From Sphingomonas bisphenolicum (GTDB lineage Bacteria; Pseudomonadota; Alphaproteobacteria; Sphingomonadales; Sphingomonadaceae): DNA of 64,000 nucleotides. Shown piece by piece: positions 16,608 to 25,228 of the stretch (position 1 is the stretch's first letter; each line of letters begins with the position of its first letter). The notes under the pieces are model-generated. The model did no database searches, was not told the origin of the DNA, and saw nothing but the letters and a program-made list of their open reading frames with translations. Made by a program: the position numbers and the translations under genes. The stretch spans positions 124,001 to 188,000 of the forward strand of contig NZ_AP018818.1 in the NCBI RefSeq assembly GCF_024349785.1. The letters run 5' to 3'.

Positions 16608-17831
16608 ATGATGACCCAAGTCGCACAACAGCCCCTGCCGGATCATGTGCCACCTGAACTGGCGATGGCGCTGCCGCTCTTTTCGCGGAAGGTCATCTAT
16701 GACAACCCGCAGGAAGTGCTGATCCCCGCGATGCATGCGGACCTGCCGCCGATCACCTATGTCACCAACATCTTCCCGGGCGATCAGCCCGGCTGGCTGC
16801 TCAAAAATGCCGAGGATGTGCAGGCGATGCTGCGCGACGCCGACAATTTCACCAAGAATGGCATGGGCAAATGGGCGCAGAATATCGGCGAAAATTGGCT
16901 GGTCATTCCGACCGAGGCCGATCCGCCAGTCCACACCGGCTATCGCAAGGCGCTGAACAGCCATTTCGCGCCGCAGAAGATGTTCGCGATGAAGGAACAG
17001 GTGCGCGAGCGCGCGCAGGCCTTGATCAATGCCTTCAAGGATCGCGGGCAGTGCGATTTCATTGATGAGTTTTCGGAAAAATTCCCGATCTACATTGTCC
17101 TCGATCTGCTGGGTCTGCCGCAGGAAAGAATGACGCAATTCCTTAAATGGGAAAAGGAAATGCTCCATTCCAACGACTGGCAGGTGCGCGGCAACGCCGT
17201 GCGCTGCGTGAAGGATTATCTGCTCGAAGAGATCGAGGCACGGCGCCAGCAGCCGCGCGACGACTATATCAGCAAGGTGCTGACCTTCGAGGTCGATGGC
17301 CGTTTGTGGAATGACGACGAGGTGTTCGGCCATTGCTTCAACCTGTATATCGGCGGCCTCGACACGGTTACGTCCCTGCTCGGCAACATCTTCAACTATC
17401 TGGCGTCGCATCCGGACAAGCAGAACGAACTGCGCGCCGCCCCGTCGCTGATCGTCCTGGCGGTTGAAGAATTCCTGCGCGCCTTCGCGCCTGTTACGGC
17501 CTTCCGTATCGCCACCAAGGTCATCGAGATTCAGGGGCAGACGATCATGCCCGGGGATTATGTGGCGTTCAGTTCCCCCGTGGTTGGCCGCGATCCGGCT
17601 TTCTACGAGGATCCCCAGGCGATCCGCTTCGATCGCAAGGCGCCGCATATGTCGCTGGGCAGCGGCATCCACAAATGCCTGGGCATGCATCTGGCACGGC
17701 TGGAATTGCAGATCGCGGTCGAGGAATTCGTCAAGGCGATACCGGAGTTCCGGATCAAGGACGGTTTCCGGGTGCCCTATTATGTCGGCAATATCCTGCA
17801 TGTGCCGGACCTCCACCTGCAATGGGGCTGA
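16608..17831 (+). CDS. Cytochrome P450 (soluble bacterial class)
   Basis: A 407-residue soluble P450. The I-helix oxygen-activation motif is GGLDT (249-253), the K-helix E288-F-L-R291 pair is present, and the haem loop is LGSGIHKCLG with the thiolate C357. The first residue of the loop, normally phenylalanine, is leucine (L350). The protein would hydroxylate a hydrophobic substrate with electrons from a ferredoxin and reductase that are not encoded nearby. GGAG precedes the tandem ATG codons at 16608 and 16611. Neighbours (TonB receptor, SDR, NTF2-like, hydroxyacid dehydrogenases) suggest a catabolic role, perhaps on a terpenoid or aromatic; the family number cannot be given by reading alone. 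Confidence 0.88.
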   Translation: MMTQVAQQPLPDHVPPELAMALPLFSRKVIYDNPQEVLIPAMHADLPPITYVTNIFPGDQPGWLLKNAEDVQAMLRDADNFTKNGMGKWAQNIGENWLVIPTEADPPVHTGYRKALNSHFAPQKMFAMKEQVRERAQALINAFKDRGQCDFIDEFSEKFPIYIVLDLLGLPQERMTQFLKWEKEMLHSNDWQVRGNAVRCVKDYLLEEIEARRQQPRDDYISKVLTFEVDGRLWNDDEVFGHCFNLYIGGLDTVTSLLGNIFNYLASHPDKQNELRAAPSLIVLAVEEFLRAFAPVTAFRIATKVIEIQGQTIMPGDYVAFSSPVVGRDPAFYEDPQAIRFDRKAPHMSLGSGIHKCLGMHLARLELQIAVEEFVKAIPEFRIKDGFRVPYYVGNILHVPDLHLQWG

Positions 17832-17873
17832 ACCGGCCCGGCGCCTAACCGTCTGAAACTGGGATATAGAGCG

Positions 17874-17919
17874 GGTGTCCGATGATGCCGGGCATCCGCT
17901 CGGGCACACCGCCCGTTTT
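17874..17919 (+). terminator. Weak terminator-like structure after the P450 gene
   Basis: GGTGTCC (17874-17880) and GGGCACACC (17902-17910) can pair imperfectly around an inner GATGCC/GGCATC, and TTTT follows at 17916. A palindrome TTTCGGCCGAAA lies at 17917-17928. This occupies the first part of the 232-bp gap before the next gene; the remainder shows no clear signal. Confidence 0.25.
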
Positions 17920-18063
17920 CGGCCGAAAGGCGAGGGGCCGAGCCGCCAGCCATGGCGCTCCTGCAATGGTTTGGCAGTCAGGCAGACCCCGTTTGGGATT
18001 TACGAAGGACGTTCGGAGTGATTAGCTCGCTCGCGAACTTGGAGAAGGCCTCAGGGATATTTC

Positions 18064-18906
18064 ATGACGGATAATATCAGGAAAATTGGCTTCATCGGTC
18101 TCGGCAGCATGGGTGGCGATCAGGCGCGGGAATTGGCTAAATTGCCGCTCGACCTGACCGTTTACGACCTGTTTCCCGATGCGCTGGCGAAATTTGAAGG
18201 CCGCGCGAAGCTCGCCGCCTCCATGGCGGCGGTCGGCGTGGATGCCGACGCCGTAGGCATTTGCGTGCGCGACGATACGCAGGTGCTGGAATGCGTGGAT
18301 GCGCTGCTGCCCGTGATGAAGCGGGGCGCGACCCTGCTCATTCACAGTACGATCAAGCCGAAGACCGCGCAGCAGATCGCCGAACGCGCCGCCTCCGTGG
18401 GTGTAGACGTCATCGATGCGCCGGTCACGCGCACCGAAATGACCAAGGACGGTCCGTTCGTCTTCTGCATGACCGGCGGCGATGAAGCCGTCGCCGCGCG
18501 CGTGCAGACCGTGCTCGACGCCTTTTCGACCAACACGATGCATATCGGCCCGCTCGGATCGGCCATGGCGCTCAAGATTTGCAACAATCTCGTATCCTGG
18601 TGCGGCATCATGCTGGGTGTCGAAGTCGCCAATGTGGCGGAGGCGTCCGGCGTGCCGATGGACAAGCTGCTGACCGTGATGAAGCGCAATGGCAATCTCA
18701 CCCCGCCGATGGCGGGTTTTATCGACTTTCGCAATAATCCGGGAGACGCCGCCCGGCGCGCCTTCTTCGCCAGCCAGGCGGGCATAGGCGAAAAGGATCT
18801 CGCGCTGGCCGAAGAACTGGCGGCGGGTGCCGATGCCGCATCGCCGATCACCAGTCACACCAAGACGCTGCTGAAGAAGACGTTGCTCGCCATCTGCGAG
18901 GGCTAG
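18064..18906 (+). CDS. NAD(P)-dependent oxidoreductase, 3-hydroxyisobutyrate dehydrogenase-like
   Basis: The 280-residue protein has the beta-hydroxyacid dehydrogenase fold. The Rossmann motif is GFIGLGSMGGDQA, and the helical half has the catalytic-lysine segment GPLGSAMALKICNNLVSW. The substrate loop is DAPVTRTEMTKDGP, so the usual glycine pair of DAPVSGG is replaced by R-T; a different acid is likely bound than in true 3-hydroxyisobutyrate dehydrogenase. It is a paralogue of the enzyme at 8974, and the two flank the TonB/P450 block. Separated by 232 bp from the P450 gene, it probably has its own promoter. Confidence 0.82.
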   Translation: MTDNIRKIGFIGLGSMGGDQARELAKLPLDLTVYDLFPDALAKFEGRAKLAASMAAVGVDADAVGICVRDDTQVLECVDALLPVMKRGATLLIHSTIKPKTAQQIAERAASVGVDVIDAPVTRTEMTKDGPFVFCMTGGDEAVAARVQTVLDAFSTNTMHIGPLGSAMALKICNNLVSWCGIMLGVEVANVAEASGVPMDKLLTVMKRNGNLTPPMAGFIDFRNNPGDAARRAFFASQAGIGEKDLALAEELAAGADAASPITSHTKTLLKKTLLAICEG

Positions 18907-18992
18907 GCTGCCGCCTCGTTGAATGGACCAGAATTCAATCGAGCCAAGGCGTGCTGCGCGGCGAATAACGCCCGACCCTATCTGGTCCTACT

Positions 18993-19021
18993 CGCAAAAA
19001 GCCATTTCCGGGGTTTTTGCG
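18993..19021 (+). terminator. Possible terminator hairpin
   Basis: CGCAAAAA (18993-19000) is complementary to TTTTTGCG (19014-19021), with C-C/G-G pairing inside the loop. It lies 87 bp after the hydroxyacid dehydrogenase stop and before the 3' end of the convergent peroxidase gene. The stem is mostly A-T, so the call is weak. Confidence 0.3.
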
Positions 19022-19107
19022 TCTGACGCGTCGCGTGTGTCGGTGGGCGCATGCAGCTCGATCGGAAAGTCGAGGTGGATGGTCGCGCAGCGTTTGATAT
19101 TGTTTCA

Positions 19108-20103
19108 CTACAGGCGCCTGCCACACGCGCGATCCGGCATGGCGTATCGAGGATCGGTGAGGAAAGCCGCATCGGTCAGGCTTTCAAGAAAGGCCAGCAG
19201 GGCAGGGCTGGCGTCTTCTGACGGGATCGCGCCATGGCGCGCGATCGCCGCCGCCAGGCTCTTGGCTGTGCCGTCATGCAGCCAGGGTCCGGTGACGGCG
19301 ACGTTGCGCAACGACGGCGTGCGGAAACGGCCTGCATCCGATGCCAGTCCGCTGGCCTCGGCCAGGCCCTCATCATGGGGATCTCTGCCTCTCACGGCAT
19401 GATAGCGATCGTCTGTCAGATCGCGCCCGCCGTGACAGGCGGTGCAACCGAGCGCAGCGAACTGGGCTGCGCCTTGTCGCGCCAGCGGCGACAGGGCATC
19501 CATCTCGCCCGCGCGATAGCGATCCCAGGGACTGTCGAGCGCAATCATCGTGCGCTGAAACGCAGCCAGGGCGGCGCTGACCGTGCCCGTATCGATCCGG
19601 CCCATTCGTCCGGGAAAGGCGCGGGCGAACATGCGGACGTAGCAGGCATCCCTGCCCAATCGTCGCGGCAACTCGGCCTCCAGCGCCTTCATCCCCATTT
19701 CCACAGGCCGCTCGCCCAGCAGCGGGATGGTCGCCTGCGCTTCGAGCGTCGTCACGCGCGGATCGCCCCATGTCAGCACCGGTCGCCAGGCGACATTGGC
19801 CAGCCCCGGCACGTTGCGTCGGCCGGGTTCGCCATGAACGCCGGGGCGGGTCGCATTGCCATCGGCAAAGCCGCGCTTCTGTTCATAGCAGGCCGCGCAC
19901 GCCATCGTCCCATTGGCCGACAGGTCCGCGTCGTAGAACAGCCGTCGTCCCAGCTCGACCTTGATCGCGCTCATTGCGTTGTCTGCAGGCACTGGTGGCG
20001 CTTGGACATCCGGGGGCAGCCGCCAATGCCACCGCGCCGTGCCGGCGCCGAGCAGCAGCACCGCACTCGCCAGCAGCACTACGGCCTGAAACGCCGGCCT
20101 CAC
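19108..20103 (-). CDS. MauG/CcpA-type di-haem peroxidase family protein with a CxxCY first haem motif
   Basis: A 331-residue periplasmic protein of the bacterial di-haem cytochrome c peroxidase/MauG superfamily. An N-terminal hydrophobic segment (residues 6-20) serves as signal or anchor. The first haem site, expected as CxxCH, reads C69-A-A-C72-Y73. The second, C220-T-A-C223-H224, is intact. The conserved LGRRLFYDADLS, GEPGRRNVPGL and WLHDGT segments confirm the family. Replacement of the axial histidine by tyrosine (TAT codon) would change or abolish the first haem. Its ATG overlaps the stop of the upstream 176-residue protein gene by 4 bp, so they are translated together. Together with the divergent TonB receptor it may form an uptake or metal-handling module; that role is inference. 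Confidence 0.82.
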   Translation of the reverse strand: MRPAFQAVVLLASAVLLLGAGTARWHWRLPPDVQAPPVPADNAMSAIKVELGRRLFYDADLSANGTMACAACYEQKRGFADGNATRPGVHGEPGRRNVPGLANVAWRPVLTWGDPRVTTLEAQATIPLLGERPVEMGMKALEAELPRRLGRDACYVRMFARAFPGRMGRIDTGTVSAALAAFQRTMIALDSPWDRYRAGEMDALSPLARQGAAQFAALGCTACHGGRDLTDDRYHAVRGRDPHDEGLAEASGLASDAGRFRTPSLRNVAVTGPWLHDGTAKSLAAAIARHGAIPSEDASPALLAFLESLTDAAFLTDPRYAMPDRACGRRL

Positions 20104-20630
20104 GGCAGGCGCGTCACCAGCAATGGCAGGCTGTCGGTGCCGTTCGCCGCCACCTGCAGTACATAGTCGCCGGGCTGAAGGTCATAATCGACCATCTTGC
20201 GGATGCCCGAACAGTCCGGTCCATGGCCGTGCGCGACCGATGTCATGGCCGCCTTGCCCTTGACCACATCGACCCAGGCGCCAGATCCCAGCGCTACCCG
20301 CCATGTCCCGGCCTTGTCCACCGTGAAGCGCGCCACGCCGCCATAGCTGACCGACCCGCCGGGTTTGGCCGGGCGGACAGGATATCGCACGTCGGGCGTC
20401 GGCAGCAATTCCATCGTCACCGCCTGCCCGGCCACCAACGCAGGGCCACTCCCGGCGGCCGCACCGCTTCTGGCCGTCACGGGATTGCGCCAGGTGGCCA
20501 TTGCGTCGGGCAGATCGGCCGGCGCGTCGCAACTCTGGGTCATGGGCGTATCTACCATTTGCGCTGCAGCAGGGACGGCTCCACTCAGCGCCAGCAACGA
20601 TATGGTCCAAAAAATCGATGGCGTGCGCAT
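20100..20630 (-). CDS. Periplasmic protein of unknown function with HGHGPDC motif
   Basis: A 176-residue secreted protein with a signal peptide (FWTISLLALSGAVPAAAQ) and a beta-rich body (GGVARFTVDKAGTWRVALGS; PGDYVLQVAANG). A conserved-looking cluster, V-A-H-G-H-G-P-D-C-S-G near residue 135, could bind a metal through two histidines and a cysteine. I do not recognise an enzymatic family with confidence. A ribosome site (AAAGGA) precedes ATG 20630. It is co-translated with the CxxCY peroxidase and divergent from a TonB receptor, a layout that recalls receptor plus periplasmic partner plus di-haem enzyme loci such as the methanobactin uptake genes, although the protein does not look like MbnP. 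Confidence 0.7.
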   Translation of the reverse strand: MRTPSIFWTISLLALSGAVPAAAQMVDTPMTQSCDAPADLPDAMATWRNPVTARSGAAAGSGPALVAGQAVTMELLPTPDVRYPVRPAKPGGSVSYGGVARFTVDKAGTWRVALGSGAWVDVVKGKAAMTSVAHGHGPDCSGIRKMVDYDLQPGDYVLQVAANGTDSLPLLVTRLP

Positions 20631-20654
20631 GGGGGTTCCTTTCGCGAACCTTGT

Positions 20655-20674
20655 CTATATACGCCCGGATATAG
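20655..20674. promoter_or_regulatory. Inverted repeat CTATAT-N8-ATATAG between divergent genes
   Basis: Exact 6-bp inverted copies (20655-20660 and 20669-20674) lie in the 76-bp region between the small periplasmic protein gene and the TonB receptor gene. The site is AT-rich against a GC-rich background and could be a shared operator or the overlapping -10 elements of both promoters. Confidence 0.4.
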
Positions 20675-20706
20675 CGAGTCGAACGACCGTGAACAGGGGA
20701 ATGTCT

Positions 20707-22863
20707 ATGCGCCGATACTATCTTGCCGGTTTGCTGGCCTCCGGCATGTTTGCGTCCGCTCTTTCCTGCGCGAGCGCCCAGACGGCGGCGCCCGACGCAG
20801 ATGCGCCGGATACGCGCTTCTCGCTCGGTCAGATCATCGTCACGGCGCCCAGGACGACGGGCATCGAGATCGACGGCGCTACGCTTTCGTCCGAAGCAAT
20901 CTACACGTTCGGTCGCAACGCGCTCGACGACGCGGTCAATCTGATGCCCGGCGTGTCGGCCGGCAATAGTGGGGGGACACGCAATGAACGTCTTGTCTTC
21001 GTGCGCGGTTTCGACCGGTTCCAGGTGCCGCTGTCGATCGACGGCATCCGCGTCTATCTGCCTGCCGACAACCGGCTCGACTATGGCCGCTTCCTGACGA
21101 CCGACATTGCCGAGGTTCAGGTCGCCAAGGGCTATGCCTCCGTCCTTGACGGCCCCGGCGCGATGGGCGGCGCGATCAACCTCGTCACCCGCAAGCCGAC
21201 CAAGGCGCTCGACATCGACGTGCGCGGGTCGGTCAATTTCGACAATGACACCGACTATGCCGGCTACACGACGTCGGCCGTGATCGGCACGAAGCATGAC
21301 AAATGGTACGCACAGGCCAGCTATGCGCGCAGTTTCACCGATCATTGGGATCTGCCCAATGATTTCACCCCGCGCGTCCCCGCGCTGGAGGATGGCGGCG
21401 CCCGCGACTTTTCCCGGACGGAGGATTGGCGCGTCAATGCAAAGGTCGGCTTCACCCCCAATGCGACCGACGAATATGCGCTGAGCTACACCTATCAGGA
21501 AGGGTCTAAGGGCGCGCCGCTTCACATCAGCGACACGATAACGACGCCGCGTTTCTGGGACTGGCCGCAATGGAATATCACCAGCGTCTATTTCCTTTCG
21601 ACCACGGCGCTGGGCGATCGCGCGACGATAAAGACGCGCGGTTATTACAACCAGTTCGATTCGATCCTGCGGTCCTTCGACACGCGCGCCCAATCCAGCC
21701 AGACCCGGCCCTTCGCGTTCGACAGCCCCTATGCGGACAAGGCGTGGGGCGGATCGCTGCAACTGGATTTCCGCGCGACCGACGCGGATACGCTGCGGCT
21801 GGCCTACCATTATCGCCACGACAAGCATGTGGAGTTCCAGACCAGCTTCTCGACGGCCGGGGTGGGGACGACCGAACCGCGTCAGACCCAGGCCGAAGAC
21901 ACCTATTCGGTCGCGCTGGAAAATGAACTCAAGCTCTCGCCCGCGCTGACCTTCACCCTGGGCGGCAGCTTCGACTGGCGCAATCTGGAACAGGCGCAGG
22001 AATATGGCGCGCCGTTGGGCACGTCGGGCGTGCCATCGGTCATCTATCAATATCCCCGCCGCGACAGCGACGCGTGGAACGCGCAGGGTCGAATGGACTG
22101 GCGGGCGACCGATGCCATCCAGTTGTACGCCAGCCTGTCCTCGCGCACCCGCTTCCCGACCATCTTCGAACGGTTCAGCCAGCGCTTCAACCAGGCGATC
22201 CCCAATCCGGACCTGAAGTCCGAACGGGCCACCAATGCGGAAATCGGCGGTAGCTGGAGCGACGGCACGATCCGGGTCGAAGGTGCCGCCTTCTACAGTT
22301 GGGTGCGCAACGCCATTTTCGGCATTCTCACGCCGGCCTATCCCTGCACGGCATCGACCCTGCCGCCTGCCGTTCCCACGGCGGGGTGCGCGTTGCGCAA
22401 CATGACCCAGAGCCGCAATGTCGGCAAAGGCGAATATTATGGCGTCGAACTGTCCGTATCGGCGACGATCACGTCCGGCCTCGACGCCGGTTTCAACTAT
22501 ACCGGCATCAAGCGCGACCTGACGGACCCCACAAACGCGCTCTTCCGGCCGACCGGCGTGCCGACGCACAAGGGGTTCGCCTATCTCGACTGGTCGCCGG
22601 TCGCCGCGCTGCATATTGTGCCCAGCGTCGACCTCGCGTCGAACCGCTGGACGATCTTCACCGCCACGCCAGCGACGCAGCCCGCGCGCTACTACCGTAC
22701 CGGCGCTTACGTCAATGCAGCTATTCGGGTCGACTACGCCATCCGTCCCGGGATCGAGATCGGCGTCGGGGCACGCAACCTGTTCGACGACTATTATATG
22801 CTGACCGACGGTTTCCCCGAACCAGGTCGCAGCCTGTTCGCCAGTATCAGGGCGAAATATTGA
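20707..22863 (+). CDS. TonB-dependent receptor
   Basis: A 718-residue outer-membrane receptor. The signal peptide ends ...ALSCASAQT, the TonB-box-like segment is QIIVTAPR, and the plug is recognised by RGFDRFQVPLSIDGIRVYLP and VQVAKGYASVLDGPGAMGGA. The barrel ends in the usual aromatic residue pattern (FASIRAKY). ATG 20707 has AGGGGA at a 6-nt spacing; ATG 20701 abuts that site. The plug resembles siderophore/metal receptors more than the catabolic receptor at 12814, which fits a metal-chelate substrate. It is divergent from the small periplasmic protein and CxxCY peroxidase genes and probably shares their regulation. Confidence 0.88.
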   Translation: MRRYYLAGLLASGMFASALSCASAQTAAPDADAPDTRFSLGQIIVTAPRTTGIEIDGATLSSEAIYTFGRNALDDAVNLMPGVSAGNSGGTRNERLVFVRGFDRFQVPLSIDGIRVYLPADNRLDYGRFLTTDIAEVQVAKGYASVLDGPGAMGGAINLVTRKPTKALDIDVRGSVNFDNDTDYAGYTTSAVIGTKHDKWYAQASYARSFTDHWDLPNDFTPRVPALEDGGARDFSRTEDWRVNAKVGFTPNATDEYALSYTYQEGSKGAPLHISDTITTPRFWDWPQWNITSVYFLSTTALGDRATIKTRGYYNQFDSILRSFDTRAQSSQTRPFAFDSPYADKAWGGSLQLDFRATDADTLRLAYHYRHDKHVEFQTSFSTAGVGTTEPRQTQAEDTYSVALENELKLSPALTFTLGGSFDWRNLEQAQEYGAPLGTSGVPSVIYQYPRRDSDAWNAQGRMDWRATDAIQLYASLSSRTRFPTIFERFSQRFNQAIPNPDLKSERATNAEIGGSWSDGTIRVEGAAFYSWVRNAIFGILTPAYPCTASTLPPAVPTAGCALRNMTQSRNVGKGEYYGVELSVSATITSGLDAGFNYTGIKRDLTDPTNALFRPTGVPTHKGFAYLDWSPVAALHIVPSVDLASNRWTIFTATPATQPARYYRTGAYVNAAIRVDYAIRPGIEIGVGARNLFDDYYMLTDGFPEPGRSLFASIRAKY

Positions 22864-23049
22864 CGCGGATGTCCGGTGCGCTTGCCTGCAAAGACGCACA
22901 CGGCAAGTCGAAGGTAAGGCGCGATATGGCGGGGTATCTTCGTACCGGATCGCCGCACCACCCGGTCGCTGGGGGCGGGAGCGATCGACTTGTGCGCTGC
23001 CCAGAAAAGGGGTGGATCGGCTTGCCTCCCAAACTGACATGGAAACACG

Positions 23050-23063
23050 ATAATATATATTAT
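23050..23063. other. AT-rich palindrome in the 264-bp convergent gap
   Basis: The gap 22864-23127 separates the ends of the TonB receptor and LuxR-type genes. No gene is supported in it. It contains the perfect 14-bp palindrome ATAATATATATTAT within a strikingly AT-rich stretch (about 23046-23075). Function unknown. Confidence 0.3.
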
Positions 23064-23127
23064 GTTAAATTTATCGCACGTCGCGTTCGGCGTACAACTG
23101 TCCAGTTCGCCGTCGCAGCGTCCCCCG

Positions 23128-24213
23128 TCAGGCGATCGCCAGCACGCTGCTCAGGATGATCCGCACCAGCTCGGCCTGGCCGCGCGCACCCATCTTGGCG
23201 TAGATTTTCTTGGAATAGTTTCGCGCCGTCTCGACCGTCAGTCCCAGATTGGCGGCGGCCTGCATGATTGGAATGCCCTGGCCCATTTCCCAGGCGAGCC
23301 GCGCTTCGCTGGGCAGCAATCCGAACAGATCGACCAACTGCTCGCACCGATCCGCCTGCGACGATCGATCGCCGCTCAGATAGACGATCGCCACCGGAGC
23401 GCCGCCCGCCGCCATCGACTGTCCGCGGAACGGCGCGACCAGCATGTCCATCCATGGATCGCGGCTCAGGTTGATTGCGCGCGGACGCGCCTCCGCATCC
23501 TGGGCGAAGGTCTTGACCAGCGCGGTCAGTTCGCGGTCCAGCCCCGGCGATGTCGGGGTCAGTCGGTCGTACCGCCCTCGCCGCAGGATGCTGTTGCGCT
23601 GGAACAGTTGCTCGACATGGGCGGTCATGTCGAGGATGCGGCACTGGGCGTCCAGCGTCAGCCAGCCGAAATTGAGTCGCCCGAAGGCTTCGGAGGTCAG
23701 GGTCGATCGCAATTTCTCGCGCTCAAGCGCCACGAAGCCGCGCAACGCCGCGCGCAGATGTGGTGCGAGCGCGGTCAGCAATGCCGTCGCCGATGACGAT
23801 ATGCGTGGGCCCGCGCAACTCAGCCAGGCATCCACCCCGCTGCTTTCGGTCACCCGAACGGATCTTATATCCTCCACGCCCAGGCCACGTAGAAAATCGT
23901 TGCGATAGGATTGCAGCTCGACATTGTCTGGCGGGACCAGTTCGGACAGCGAATAGACCCGTCCTTCCCGCATGTCCCGATAAGGTAAGGGATCGCGCGC
24001 GAATTTCTCGGCAAATAGCCGGTCGAGATGCGGTGGAATCGCGGGGCCGGCGTAAAGCTCCACGATGCTCTTCTCATCAATCGGACGGAAAGCGAGGCTG
24101 GCGTAACGGACCTGCATCCGGCTGCGCAGCCGTTCGAGAAAATCATGCCAGAGAGGTTGCTGGAACATGCCCTCGTTCAGGCTCACCAGCAGGCCGGAAT
24201 CATCCAATCGCAT
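23128..24213 (-). CDS. LuxR family transcriptional regulator
   Basis: A 361-residue protein with a C-terminal LuxR-type HTH in the last 65 residues ([20 protein letters not shown], then the recognition segment [19 protein letters not shown]). The first about 280 residues form an unclassified sensing region with weak PAS-like character ([18 protein letters not shown]). There is no receiver aspartate domain or autoinducer-binding signature. An AGGA site precedes ATG 24213. It is divergent from cysD with a perfect 16-bp palindrome between them, making it a candidate regulator of sulfate activation, although such architecture is usual for many sphingomonad orphan regulators. Confidence 0.82.
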   Translation of the reverse strand: MRLDDSGLLVSLNEGMFQQPLWHDFLERLRSRMQVRYASLAFRPIDEKSIVELYAGPAIPPHLDRLFAEKFARDPLPYRDMREGRVYSLSELVPPDNVELQSYRNDFLRGLGVEDIRSVRVTESSGVDAWLSCAGPRISSSATALLTALAPHLRAALRGFVALEREKLRSTLTSEAFGRLNFGWLTLDAQCRILDMTAHVEQLFQRNSILRRGRYDRLTPTSPGLDRELTALVKTFAQDAEARPRAINLSRDPWMDMLVAPFRGQSMAAGGAPVAIVYLSGDRSSQADRCEQLVDLFGLLPSEARLAWEMGQGIPIMQAAANLGLTVETARNYSKKIYAKMGARGQAELVRIILSSVLAIA

Positions 24214-24228
24214 GGGTCGATCCTACAC

Positions 24229-24244
24229 CCTCCCATATGGGAGG
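24229..24244. promoter_or_regulatory. Perfect 16-bp palindrome CCTCCCATATGGGAGG
   Basis: The palindrome lies 16 bp upstream of the LuxR-type start and 58 bp upstream of cysD, in the divergent control region. Its length and symmetry fit a dimeric HTH regulator, for example the LuxR-type product itself. Confidence 0.5.
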
Positions 24245-24301
24245 TCCAATGTTAGTTGCTTGCTGCCAAAGCTGCACGCAAGAAGATTGCGAGGATCTAT
24301 G

Positions 24302-25210
24302 ATGGACGCGAAGACACTGACCCATCTTGAGCGGCTGGAGGCCGAGAGCATCCACATCCTGCGTGAGGTTGTGGCGGAGGCCGAGAAGCCGGTGATGCTC
24401 TATTCCGTCGGCAAGGATAGCGCCGTGATGCTGCATCTGGCGCGCAAGGCGTTCTACCCTTCGCCACCGCCCTTCCCGCTGCTGCACGTCGACACGACGT
24501 GGAAATTCCAGGAAATGTACAAGCTGCGCGACCGAATGGCGCAGGAAAGCGGCATGGAGTTGCTGGTCTATCGCAACCAGGAAGCGATGGACCGCGGTAT
24601 CAACCCGTTCGATCATGGCGCGCTGCACACCGACATGTGGAAGACGGAAGGCTTGAAGCAGGCGCTCAACCTCTACGGTTTCGACGCGGCGTTCGGTGGC
24701 GCGCGACGCGATGAGGAAAAGAGCCGGGCCAAGGAGCGCATCTTCTCCTTCCGCACCGCGTCGCACGGCTGGGATCCCAAGAATCAGCGGCCCGAATTGT
24801 GGAACCTCTACAACGCGCGCAAGAACAAGGGCGAGAGCATCCGCATCTTCCCGATCAGCAACTGGACCGAGCTGGATATCTGGCAATATATTCATCTCAA
24901 CGATGTGCCGATCGTGCCGCTCTATTTTGCGGACGAACGCCCGACGGTGGAGCGCGATGGCATGTTGCTGATGGTCGATGACGATCGCTTCCCGTTGCAA
25001 CCGGGCGAGACGCCGGTGATGCGCTCGATCCGCTTCCGCACGCTGGGTTGCTATCCGCTGACCGGTGCGGTCGAAAGCACGGCCAAGACCTTGCCCGAAG
25101 TGATCCAGGAAACGCTGCTCACCACCACTTCGGAACGGCAGGGCCGCGCGATCGACAAGGATGCGGGCGGCGCCGGCATGGAGAAGAAGAAGCAGGAAGG
25201 CTACTTCTGA
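24302..25210 (+). CDS. cysD: Sulfate adenylyltransferase subunit 2
   Basis: The 302-residue small subunit of ATP sulfurylase forms adenosine 5'-phosphosulfate from ATP and sulfate, with CysN hydrolysing GTP to drive the reaction. The PP-loop is YSVGKDS (residues 34-40) and the family segments [15 protein letters not shown] and [11 protein letters not shown] are intact. The length matches the family. ATG 24302 has GAGGA at a 6-nt spacing; ATG 24299 is the alternative. It is followed by a 120-bp gap with a REP-like element and then by cysNC, so the operon is interrupted by a repeat but probably still co-transcribed. Confidence 0.96.
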   Translation: MDAKTLTHLERLEAESIHILREVVAEAEKPVMLYSVGKDSAVMLHLARKAFYPSPPPFPLLHVDTTWKFQEMYKLRDRMAQESGMELLVYRNQEAMDRGINPFDHGALHTDMWKTEGLKQALNLYGFDAAFGGARRDEEKSRAKERIFSFRTASHGWDPKNQRPELWNLYNARKNKGESIRIFPISNWTELDIWQYIHLNDVPIVPLYFADERPTVERDGMLLMVDDDRFPLQPGETPVMRSIRFRTLGCYPLTGAVESTAKTLPEVIQETLLTTTSERQGRAIDKDAGGAGMEKKKQEGYF

Positions 25211-25228
25211 ACCTTCACGCTCCCATCA

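Noticed and set aside
20365..20706. N-terminal extension of the TonB receptor by about 114 residues
   Set aside because: It would cover the antisense coding part of the periplasmic protein gene and the divergent promoter region, and place the signal peptide inside the protein.
20182..23040. A 952-codon open frame on the minus strand
   Set aside because: Antisense to the TonB receptor at 20707 and overlapping the small periplasmic protein gene out of frame.
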